From UBA1723 sp018066165 (GTDB taxonomy: Bacteria; Bacteroidota; Bacteroidia; Bacteroidales; Paludibacteraceae), in contig JAGHRX010000186.1 of NCBI GenBank assembly GCA_018066165.1, positions 1 through 22,282 of the forward strand: 22,282 nt of DNA, given 5' to 3'. This document shows, piece after piece, positions 17,001 to 22,223 of this stretch (the first letter of the stretch is position 1; each line of letters opens with the position of its first letter). The notes under the pieces were generated by a model. It worked only from the letters and a program-made list of their open reading frames with translations, searched no databases and was not told the origin of the DNA. The translations under genes and the position numbers were made by a program.

Positions 17001-18366
17001 TGGTACTGATTTGGACATCACTCTAAAAGTAGATGCACGTCTTGCATTAAGCACAAGACTTGTTGACGAGTACGGAGAGGAGACAACAGATATCTGTCTC
17101 AACCAGGATGGTGTAGGTATCGAGATCGACACAACAGGAACTGGCAAGATTCTTCACGCCGATAAGTTAACATTCAAGGTAAGGGAGACTTCCAACGGCG
17201 TGACAAAGGAGATTAAAATGGCAAAGAAAGATGACAAACTATTTGCCCCTATCTCTCCAAGTAAGGATGCTACATATGATATTGTCTACACTTATTCTGT
17301 AGGCAACCAGAATAAGTCAATGACTAAAGAAGTCGTAGTTCATCCTGAATACGTAGTCAAATGGGATGAGACAGTCCGCTTGTGTGAAGATGAAACTGGA
17401 TTCATTCAGATCACAAAATGTGAGCCTTCCGGTGTAAAGTTGGAATGGGACACATCTGACGAATGCGTAATCAAGGGATCAGAAACAGGTGCTGATGTCA
17501 AAGCAGTGTTCTCAGGATATGGTCTGAGCGCAACTAAAGATTTGAAATTGGTAGCGTCACTAGAGATTGACGGCAAAAAAGTTTGTGCCGACAAGACATT
17601 TAGGCCATCTTTCATTATCGACAAGACAATCGAAGGAAATGTTGAGGCTCCCGCATTTGTATGTGAAGGACACACAGCAAATTTGGATGCTTCAAAATAC
17701 AGAGCGGATGTTTACAATTGGTCTTCTGTTGATGAATTAGGTGAGGGTGTCACTTTGAATGGTGCCTCAATCAACGTAGTTCCTAAGTCAACTTATGCTT
17801 CTTACAACCTTGAGATGAAGAGAGGCGCTTGTACAGAAAAGACATACGTAGACATAAATGTAAGAGAAGCTCCTAAGTTTGACAGAATCGACTCATTGTC
17901 GTTCCGATCAATTGAGATCATTTTGCAAACAAATACAGGAACAGAGCCATTCCAATATATTGTTGACAACAACGTGGATGAGAACGTGTTGAATTCGATA
18001 AAAGAAGAGTTGGAATATACAGAGCACAACATCAAGGTAATTGACGACGCAGGATGTCAGATTGACACTACAATTATCATCAATGCTCCAGGATTCGACT
18101 TCCCTGTTCACATTTCTCCAAACGGAGATGGAAAGAACGACGCATTCAGCATCCCTGTATTGAGCGAGGCTTATCCAGACGCCAACATCAGAATCTTCGA
18201 CCGTTGGGGTAAGAAGCTTGCCGAATACAAGGCGGGAGACACAGATCTCGACTGGGATGGTACTTATGATGGTGTGGCAATGCCAACAACCGACTACTGG
18301 TACGAGATTGAGATCAAAGAGATAAAGAAGACTTACACAGGTCACTTCACTTTGATTCGTCAATAA
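11020..18366 (+). CDS. Giant secreted RCC1/Ig-like protein with T9SS type B sorting domain (2448 aa)
   Basis: This is a probable cell-surface or released adhesin-like protein. Residues 1-22 are a signal peptide (ending VFSQ). Residues about 30-440 hold seven RCC1-type units, each with a W-G or equivalent core: LYTWG (about 41), VYAWG (110), VVGWG (177), LYGIG (227), VWSWG (277), LVYWG (341) and YYVWG (411), enough for one complete seven-bladed propeller. Residues about 450-2350 are a chain of Ig-like modules. Roughly a dozen begin with a cysteine segment such as CPGEV, CEGEY, CAGDE, CEGSN, CLGGQ or CEGQP, and several contain YYVSQTNT. A less clear beta-rich block lies at about 560-880. The last 90 residues are a CHU_C domain (HISPNGDGKNDAF, FDRWGKKL, DWDGTYDG, YWYEIEI, GHFTLIRQ), the type B signal for type IX secretion. 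The frame is unbroken over 7.3 kb. Ligand and role are unknown. Confidence 0.95.
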   Translation: MRKGFYIALLSMITSVGNVFSQSKTITGGNDHGLIICAQGYLYTWGNNFSKVIGGPLLGIDPDDPQTGGNATKDFVTSPSRVKSGNLTFSQVTAGSGAFNLALACNSVVYAWGENSQGACGQGESGENVIKYPIPILKGETSGYNEDGTPGGKYLGGVTYIAASTNSGFAIMEDGRVVGWGNGAWNGSTNKTSPVYIKDKSGKDITNVTHISGGDDNCLIRTADGNLYGIGPYNGTTATAVTYASPVTKEEDDEPLTDIRMSAAGDVCGFAVTGDGFVWSWGNGGWGGSTGVAQTGANHPKARKVSSGEYKTISGEEYLTDVKEVIGGRGHGAAVTKEGYLVYWGCNEGNGGVAPVDATTAKTWASGAQGVKPVLARYCDASGKPGKIVDNAVSVSRGDNFDFMMNDEDKYYVWGLNDLGQCGVGTTVDSYTCLTELKTIPCDIQDNCPEVFMINQVKCPGEVIELDCGFVVPKGKEERYFIEWSYNGKVLNTSTKDSPLADRSKDKFNVQSIEISDPGTYSVKVEYIGANIPCDKCKPAEAEITVEDMPMPIDTVLTTMQCVAEPLKPSKTDNICFEAVVNDKFYKAKDNVTFAAFSTVDSKDTLEIFETTGAGGEIKFCVSGDKVLDIDDNKDEESKDTIYHIWLEDISRFETMLREGKPAASATGGSFQSYGMLLDMRASADLISFDIYAKSYSGSSSISATPVVYMAEKNENDLYVVGQVYWTGKAQTFTIDDAGPNKCTVKCDVRIPGSSARGIRYILGMKFTGNCTLYDEAVTVKQNSAEFPKPIIDSNEFGIYEMGATANSYTSASNGSNKTCYYNVTFGKLTDYDCGRIMLSAQYGCPPCNRPDAINGQYVTITASEDIKTDVDPKYNVVELCKESPKLNLDIKKLTSSNSDAAFDILWFDQNESFAEKDAIAGPELKATTFEFTTDWATVAGKEDIEEDVEKVYYVMVRDNEKPMSADCYVFDSIKVIAHPAPVDSFGHIEFCEGEYQLKLSFELEDKEINWKDGDPSDIATLEGPATTGTKEYKYPYTVIDTKTGCESKEHTLVVSVSKTAEPDVKTPISQLKHPTNKFQLKSAVLSVDDDCEIRWYESETATSEMANTEISLAEAKTIEVWAEQVNTETGCVSKRVMVEIIINDAPVPEVTNESLCAGDEIPDLSEYVKAKDANHQLNWYTDATGEKGTGDATAPSFTATAAGTYKFYVSQTNTETNAESEKATLTITVHEVATIDLSANKTQYCINDPADELTFTANNDGDYTKAMWSKKSDMSDAVASLTPATDEKGTITYYAQAEYTNEDAEKSYASSVCYGKIESIEITTNKTGVPSSETNYTVQYLKAEGDRDGSYKSILDQESTSVIAESGCTLNWYDENKKPLASAPAPEYKANENGGERKVTYYVSQTNTSTGCESELTEVTAIISSFPAPEVTSITLCEGSNKLNSEFLLTAKISTKGGFGESSFDLVWYKENPKDNPSAEEFDKIDLSKEGLSYDSETETEKDFKYYVLQRYNGAGGGQSPAAELLVTLYSKPVLKTTKPDPICLGGQVNLKDLYSISNRITNQEYDLDYYGADGDMITSNDPIATQHGKYKSRARFTLSSGEVCRSSFEEVFVTVNELSVSIEGPTETCPATAVDLKAILDTTHMKPNDSPKYSWTIAPTRVTGNMETQNTSEEGLNKRGDKLTVNLEVTMGACKSKKPLNAHIVTVVDPGVNGNIKFDEEYNGNSGLGTYELSNTNIVSFDGCNRKVDVLFNVDYTEDEFTYENLETGVVKSGKFSNGEGNFDIKAGLYEVKYTNTCPTSFKFNVEDKSLDVFGSPSSWSVCEGQPLTIKIMNKDNTPFAFDSRKYKIEWQRNDITLAGYDTEVFNIPSTSPDRDNGVYSYTVTSSGCVYHDKIAMGGKFTSKPKVKINESLLEKNGIYEVVRDSSIDITLPFSNPTNSATLSNLQDKIIWKEDGTEINKGNKLSLTNVKTDHDYHIVIANGEKGYDTEFCGTDLDITLKVDARLALSTRLVDEYGEETTDICLNQDGVGIEIDTTGTGKILHADKLTFKVRETSNGVTKEIKMAKKDDKLFAPISPSKDATYDIVYTYSVGNQNKSMTKEVVVHPEYVVKWDETVRLCEDETGFIQITKCEPSGVKLEWDTSDECVIKGSETGADVKAVFSGYGLSATKDLKLVASLEIDGKKVCADKTFRPSFIIDKTIEGNVEAPAFVCEGHTANLDASKYRADVYNWSSVDELGEGVTLNGASINVVPKSTYASYNLEMKRGACTEKTYVDINVREAPKFDRIDSLSFRSIEIILQTNTGTEPFQYIVDNNVDENVLNSIKEELEYTEHNIKVIDDAGCQIDTTIIINAPGFDFPVHISPNGDGKNDAFSIPVLSEAYPDANIRIFDRWGKKLAEYKAGDTDLDWDGTYDGVAMPTTDYWYEIEIKEIKKTYTGHFTLIRQ

Positions 18367-18375
18367 TGATTAACA

Positions 18376-18404
18376 AAAAAAGGAGGCGGAAACGTCTCCT
18401 TTTT
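18376..18404 (+). terminator. Terminator of the giant gene
   Basis: AAAAAGGAG (18377-18385) pairs with CTCCTTTTT (18396-18404). A G-T wobble and two G-C pairs close a GAAA tetraloop (18389-18392). The right arm carries CGTCTCC, as in two other terminators of this window. It lies 10 bases after the stop. Confidence 0.92.
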
Positions 18405-18405
18405 A

Positions 18406-18468
18406 AATGCAAAATGAGAAATGCTGAATGCTGAATTAATTTCGCATTTAGCATTCCTCATTTCTAAT
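18406..18468. repeat. AATGCNN heptad repeat forming a 52-bp palindrome
   Basis: Nine consecutive 7-base units lie between the giant gene's terminator and birA. The first five read AATnnnn on the plus strand (e.g. AATGCTG twice) and the rest read the same way on the minus strand. Consequently 18412-18437 and 18438-18463 form adjacent 26-base inverted arms. By eye 22 positions pair as Watson-Crick, 2 as G-T, and 2 mismatch. The structure could form a long RNA hairpin or a cruciform. Confidence 0.85.
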
Positions 18469-18472
18469 TTTT
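18465..18472 (+). promoter_or_regulatory. Possible degenerate -7 box for birA
   Basis: TAATTTTT differs from TAnnTTTG at the last base and ends 7 bases before the GTG start of birA. If used, the transcript would have almost no leader. No -33 element is evident, because the site is the edge of the palindromic repeat. Confidence 0.3.
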
Positions 18473-18479
18473 ATCAACC

Positions 18480-19229
18480 GTGCAGATTCATTTAATAGAA
18501 AAAGAGAGTCTCAGCAGTACCAACAATACTCTTTCAGATTTGCTGAGAATGGTGCCAGACATGGAAGAAGGCACAGTGGTGAGAGCTATTGAGCAGACAG
18601 CAGGCAAAGGTCAGCCTGGCAACCACTGGGAATCGGAAGCGAAGAAGAACATCACCATGAGTCTCCTGCTCCGTCCTGACTTTCTTTCCATCGTCGACCA
18701 TTTCTACATATCAATCGCAATGTCGCTCGGCATCACAGACTATCTCAAGCAGAAGAATATCGAGGACGTCTGCATAAAGTGGCCTAACGACATCTACGTC
18801 GCCGATAAGAAAATCTGCGGAATTCTAATTGAAAACTCCATCATCGGACATACAATCGACAGTTCCATCGTCGGCATAGGGTTGAACATCAACCAAGAGA
18901 TTTTTTTAAGTGATGCTCCAAACCCAGTTTCACTAACCAACATCACAGGCGAAACTTACGATATACCAACAGAGCTCAACCAACTATGTAACGCCCTGCT
19001 CCGTCGATATGCCATGCTTGCCAACGGCAATCAGGAGACATTGAGAGACGAATACATCTCCCGTCTATACAGATTCAACCAAATGGCAGATTACAAACTC
19101 CCGTCGGCAGACACAGTCTTTAAAGCGAAAATCATCGACGTCGCAACGGAAGGAAGACTGATTATGGAGAGCGACAACGGAAAAATCATGAAGTTTGCAT
19201 TCAAAGAAGTCATATTTGTCAATTCGTAA
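18480..19229 (+). CDS. birA: Biotin--[acetyl-CoA carboxylase] ligase, monofunctional
   Basis: It activates biotin with ATP and attaches it to the biotin carrier lysine of biotin-dependent carboxylases. Motifs in order: SSTNNTL (12-18), the nucleotide-binding loop GKGQPGNHW (42-50), the biotin-site KWPND (100-104), the lysine-containing KKICGILIE (110-118), and GIGLNIN (132-138). A short C-terminal domain follows. At 249 aa there is no N-terminal helix-turn-helix, so it should not act as a repressor like E. coli BirA. The start is GTG at 18480: an in-frame stop lies at 18465 and the next ATG would remove the conserved N-terminus. The final codons and stop (Asn-Ser-stop) lie within a heptad repeat. 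It is followed closely by ruvX, which has its own -7 box. Confidence 0.95.
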   Translation: MQIHLIEKESLSSTNNTLSDLLRMVPDMEEGTVVRAIEQTAGKGQPGNHWESEAKKNITMSLLLRPDFLSIVDHFYISIAMSLGITDYLKQKNIEDVCIKWPNDIYVADKKICGILIENSIIGHTIDSSIVGIGLNINQEIFLSDAPNPVSLTNITGETYDIPTELNQLCNALLRRYAMLANGNQETLRDEYISRLYRFNQMADYKLPSADTVFKAKIIDVATEGRLIMESDNGKIMKFAFKEVIFVNS

Positions 19230-19255
19230 TGCGAAATTCGTAATGCAAAATTGAC
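19221..19255. repeat. AATGCNN/AATTCGT heptad repeat overlapping the 3' end of birA
   Basis: Five contiguous 7-base units alternate AATTCGT and AATGCGA-type sequence. The first unit encodes the last two residues of birA and the first base of its stop codon; the rest are intergenic. The phase is strict and there are no gaps. Confidence 0.78.
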
Positions 19256-19265
19256 AAGAAAATAT

Positions 19266-19273
19266 TACTTTTG
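19266..19273 (+). promoter_or_regulatory. -7 box for ruvX
   Basis: TACTTTTG is a perfect TAnnTTTG match, 18 bases before the ATG at 19292. The upstream region is occupied by the heptad repeat and has no good -33 element. Confidence 0.6.
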
Positions 19274-19291
19274 CCGGCAGATTTATTTAAG

Positions 19292-19720
19292 ATGGGAAGA
19301 ATACTCGCAATCGACTATGGTCAGAAACGTATAGGCCTCGCAGCCACAGATCCAGAGCAAATCATCGCTAATGGACTGGACACTGTTTCTCCAAATGAAA
19401 TATTCCAATTCCTGGCCGACTATTTCGCCAAAGAAACCGTCGACAAGGTGGTCATCGGAAAGCCACAAAACATGAACGGAGAAGCGTCGGCTTCAATGAA
19501 ATATATCGAACCGTTCGTGAGAGGTTTCAAGAAGAAATTTCCAGATATGCCGATTGAATTCCACGACGAGAGATTCACATCCGTCCTTGCCAACCGCGCA
19601 ATCTTGGAAAGCGGAGTGAAAAAGAAAGAGCGACGCGAGAACAAGAAATTGGTTGACAAAGTGAGTGCTGTGATTATCCTCCAGTCCTATCTTGAAAGTC
19701 AAAGAATGAGATTCCTATAA
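19292..19720 (+). CDS. ruvX: Putative pre-16S rRNA nuclease / Holliday junction resolvase YqgF
   Basis: This YqgF-family protein has an RNase H-like fold and is known for 16S rRNA 5' end maturation and proposed Holliday junction cleavage. Conserved segments: ILAIDYGQKRIGLA (Asp8), VIGKPQNMNGEAS (54-66), EFHDERFTS (with Glu93), and KLVDKVSAVIILQSYL (Asp122). The acidic residues Asp8, Glu93 and Asp122 fit the metal-binding set. At 142 aa it is the usual length. I chose ATG at 19292, because a longer reading from a TTG at 19271 would start inside the promoter's -7 box and add residues before the conserved first strand. The peptide deformylase gene follows 26 bases after the stop, as in many Bacteroidota genomes. 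Confidence 0.94.
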   Translation: MGRILAIDYGQKRIGLAATDPEQIIANGLDTVSPNEIFQFLADYFAKETVDKVVIGKPQNMNGEASASMKYIEPFVRGFKKKFPDMPIEFHDERFTSVLANRAILESGVKKKERRENKKLVDKVSAVIILQSYLESQRMRFL

Positions 19721-19746
19721 ATGAACTTTTATAAAAAGATAATAAA

Positions 19747-20298
19747 ATGATATACCCTATCACTGTGTACGGATTGCCTGTACTAAAGAAAGTAGCTTCT
19801 GAGATCACTCCAGATTACCCAAATCTTTCTACGGTAATCGAAGATATGTATAAGACTTTGACTAACGCTGAAGGTGTTGGGTTGGCAGCCCCACAGGTAA
19901 ACTTGTCTATCAAGCTTTTCATCGTGGATTTGACATGTTTGGCTGAAGAAGATCCTATCTACAAGGATTTCAAGAAGACATTCATCAACCCAGAGATCAC
20001 TTTCTACAGTGAGGAGGAAGAGAAGGGAGAAGAGGGATGCTTGAGCCTACCTGGTATTTCAGAGTCGGTAAAGCGCTCTAAGAAGATCCGTATCAAATAT
20101 CAGGATGAGAAATTCGAGTGGCACGACGAGGAGTATGAGAACTTCTTCGCACGTGTGATCCAGCACGAGTACGACCACTTGCTTGGCAAAGTGTTCATCG
20201 ACAGAATCTCTCCTATCCGCCGCACAATGAACAAGAGCAAGATCACAGCTATGCTTAAGGGCAAAGTGAGATGCAGATACAACGTTAAGACTGTATAA
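19747..20298 (+). CDS. def: Peptide deformylase
   Basis: It removes the formyl group from the N-terminal methionine of new proteins, using a bound Fe(II) or similar metal. All three family motifs are intact: GVGLAAPQ (43-50), EGCLS (96-100, with metal ligand Cys98) and QHEYDHLLG (139-147, ligands His140 and His144, catalytic Glu141). At 183 aa it is normal for the phylum. The region 65-80 (AEEDPIYKDFKK) is a small insert, common in Bacteroidota enzymes as far as I recall. It lies directly after ruvX and 17 bases before the DUF1599 gene, so the four genes ruvX to the DoxX-like gene are probably one transcript. Confidence 0.97.
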   Translation: MIYPITVYGLPVLKKVASEITPDYPNLSTVIEDMYKTLTNAEGVGLAAPQVNLSIKLFIVDLTCLAEEDPIYKDFKKTFINPEITFYSEEEEKGEEGCLSLPGISESVKRSKKIRIKYQDEKFEWHDEEYENFFARVIQHEYDHLLGKVFIDRISPIRRTMNKSKITAMLKGKVRCRYNVKTV

Positions 20299-20315
20299 TC
20301 CAAGACTCTATTATC

Positions 20316-20870
20316 ATGGCTAATACAGAAGCTCAATTCGACAAAGCGATTCAAGTTTGCCGCGATGTCTATTCCAAGAAATTGAAAGATTACGGTGCAG
20401 CTTGGAGAATCATGCGTCCTTGCTCAATCACAGACCAGATCTTCATCAAGGCAAACCGTATCCGCACATTGGAGACTAAGGGGAGCCATTTCATCGACGA
20501 GGGAATCCAGCCAGAGTTGATCGGCATCGTCAACTATTCCATCATGGGAATGATTCAGCTTAGCAAGGGATTTGCCGACGGTGACGACATCACTGTAGAC
20601 GAAGCCTTAAGCCTATACGACGAGTATATGAATAAGACTCGCACTCTGATGATTGCCAAGAATCACGACTACGACGAGGCGTGGAGAAGCATGCGTACAA
20701 CATCGTACACAGATTTGATTCTGATGAAGATATACCGTACAAAGCAGATTGAGAGCAACGACGGTAAGACACTCATTTCCGAGGGTATTGAAGCCAACTA
20801 TATGGATATGGTGAACTACGCCATTTTCGGTTTGATCAAAATAGACGAAGCAGAAAATAATCAACGATAA
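20316..20870 (+). CDS. DUF1599 domain protein with two tandem copies
   Basis: The protein is an internal duplication. The first copy (about 23-80) has KDYGAAWRIMR, ITDQIFIKANRIRTLE and DEGIQPELIGIVNYSIMGMI. The second (about 115-173) has HDYDEAWRSMR, YTDLILMKIYRTKQIE and SEGIEANYMDMVNYAIFGLI. Both repeat the pattern DYxxAWRxMR, TDxxxxKxxRxxxxE and (I/M)VNYxIxGxI, which is the signature of DUF1599, also called a nucleotide modification associated domain. It is mostly helical and cytoplasmic. Biochemical function is not established; the layout of conserved acidic and Asn residues is reminiscent of all-alpha NTP pyrophosphatases, which is an inference. In Bacteroides-type genomes this gene also precedes the DoxX-like gene and tpiA. 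Confidence 0.9.
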   Translation: MANTEAQFDKAIQVCRDVYSKKLKDYGAAWRIMRPCSITDQIFIKANRIRTLETKGSHFIDEGIQPELIGIVNYSIMGMIQLSKGFADGDDITVDEALSLYDEYMNKTRTLMIAKNHDYDEAWRSMRTTSYTDLILMKIYRTKQIESNDGKTLISEGIEANYMDMVNYAIFGLIKIDEAENNQR

Positions 20871-20903
20871 CGTTGACACTAACGTTAACGTCGTCGTCGA
20901 CGA
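20861..20903. promoter_or_regulatory. Cluster of three short palindromes between DUF1599 and the DoxX-like gene
   Basis: TCAACG/CGTTGA (20861-20876, four-base spacer) spans the DUF1599 stop codon. ACGTTAACGT (20882-20891) and TCGTCGACGA (20894-20903) are perfect 10-bp palindromes. They could be protein-binding sites or small RNA hairpins. No promoter consensus is visible here. Confidence 0.4.
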
Positions 20904-20911
20904 TTTAGAAG

Positions 20912-22105
20912 ATGAGTAACAAATTGTCAGTCCTTATCAAAAAATTGAAAAACACGACATTACGCAAGACATCTGTATTCGTGTCGCGTATTGTTGTAGG
21001 ACTGTTATGTCTCATCCCCGGATATGAATCAATCGTCGACCCTGTCGGCTCGAATATTCTATGCGACAGATATTTAAGTTGTCTCAAACTTGAGGTTCTG
21101 TTGCCGTTGTCATATATTATCTCCATCAGCGTATCATCGCTACAGTTCGTGATTGGAGTATGTATGACATTAGGAGCCAAGATCAAGTGGACGACGGTGA
21201 TGGCGACACTCTTCCTGGTCGGCCAGATCATAGCGTCAGCCACTACCCTACACCAATGTCCCGGCATCTACGACGGAATAGAACGTACAATCACAGCCCA
21301 CACAATAGCTGGATCCATTGCCCATAATATACTATTATTAGGCTTGGTGACGCTTGTGATCTTGTGGAGAAACTATAATCTTTCGCTCTACACCAAACGA
21401 ACAGAATGGATTATCTCAATCTATGGATTCGCCTTTTCCATTGTGATGGCAATCCACTGTTTCTTCTCACTTCCTATTCTCGACCGCACCGACTTCAAAG
21501 AGGGAAAATCAATCCAGGAAGTGCTTGATTACGCCGATTCTCATAAGATTGAGATTTCTGATGAGGCAAAAACAGCCATGACCCACAGCGGATATTCAAT
21601 GATCTTAGTGAGCCCGGATATCACGCAGGCGAGCACCACCTACAGAAAGAAACTCAACAAACTCTACACATATTGCAAAACAAACGGGTACGCATTCACC
21701 ATGCTTACCACGTCGGATCCAGAAAGCCGTGAAGTGGACGAATACATAATCGAAACATCTGGAGCGGAATATCCGTTCGTCCACATAAACAAAGAGCTCA
21801 CTGACGCGTTCGTCCGATCAAATCCGGAATTGTTTCTTCTAAAAGACGGCCTTCTTGAGCAAAAATTCTCAAGCTATCAGATTCCTACATACGAGAACCC
21901 ACTGGAAGAGGAGATCAAAGAGGACACAGAAGTGACAGAAGATTGGAGCGACGTCGCAAAAAGCATATTCTACTTTGCCGTGCCGCTAATAATAATTCTA
22001 ATCTACGACTATCTGATAGAGTTGGCCAAACTACTCTACCGATTCTGGAAGACAAAGAGAAACGGCAAAAGTGAGGAGAAGAAAGAAAGCAGTTTGGCAA
22101 ACTGA
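20912..22105 (+). CDS. DoxX/MauE-like membrane protein with thioredoxin-like segment (BT_3928-type)
   Basis: The first half is a membrane module: helices at about 21-40, 65-88, 93-112, 133-153 and 165-187, with the DoxX/MauE-like pattern SRIVVGLLCLIPGYESIVDP at the start. Residues about 215-330 form a soluble segment with the strand-helix order of a thioredoxin fold (SGYSMILVSPD, YCKTNGYAFTMLTTS, YPFVHINKE, ELFLLKDGLLEQK) but without a CxxC active site. A final helix (about 352-373) and a basic tail follow. It resembles a family I know from Bacteroides as the BT_3928 type, found next to DUF1599 and tpiA genes, as here. A role in envelope redox or transport is inferred from folds only. The start is the ATG at 20912, 41 bases after DUF1599. 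Confidence 0.85.
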   Translation: MSNKLSVLIKKLKNTTLRKTSVFVSRIVVGLLCLIPGYESIVDPVGSNILCDRYLSCLKLEVLLPLSYIISISVSSLQFVIGVCMTLGAKIKWTTVMATLFLVGQIIASATTLHQCPGIYDGIERTITAHTIAGSIAHNILLLGLVTLVILWRNYNLSLYTKRTEWIISIYGFAFSIVMAIHCFFSLPILDRTDFKEGKSIQEVLDYADSHKIEISDEAKTAMTHSGYSMILVSPDITQASTTYRKKLNKLYTYCKTNGYAFTMLTTSDPESREVDEYIIETSGAEYPFVHINKELTDAFVRSNPELFLLKDGLLEQKFSSYQIPTYENPLEEEIKEDTEVTEDWSDVAKSIFYFAVPLIIILIYDYLIELAKLLYRFWKTKRNGKSEEKKESSLAN

Positions 22106-22145
22106 TGAAAATCGCGTCTCCACAACCACAAAGTTTTTAACAAGC

Positions 22146-22176
22146 TTTAGATAATCATCTAAATATATTATCTTTG
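22146..22176 (+). promoter_or_regulatory. tpiA promoter
   Basis: TTTA (22146-22149), a 19-base spacer, then TATCTTTG (22169-22176) match the Bacteroidota consensus with one mismatch in the -33 box. The -7 box is 47 bases before the ATG, so tpiA is transcribed independently of the upstream gene. Confidence 0.78.
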
Positions 22177-22223
22177 TAAACGAATTGAAATTCGAATAAA
22201 CAAAAATTTAAATATCAACAAAA

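Noticed and set aside
17908..18363. 151-codon antisense frame in the CHU_C region
   Set aside because: The plus strand encodes a clear CHU_C domain here; the antisense frame is a shadow.
18406..18468. CRISPR array
   Set aside because: The units are contiguous 7-mers without spacers, and no cas gene is present.
19271..19291. TTG start extending ruvX by seven codons
   Set aside because: It falls inside the TACTTTTG -7 box; the conserved protein starts at the ATG at 19292.
22091..22105. CAGTTT/AAACTG hairpin at the end of the DoxX-like gene as a terminator
   Set aside because: It lies within the coding sequence and stop codon, and no T tract follows.
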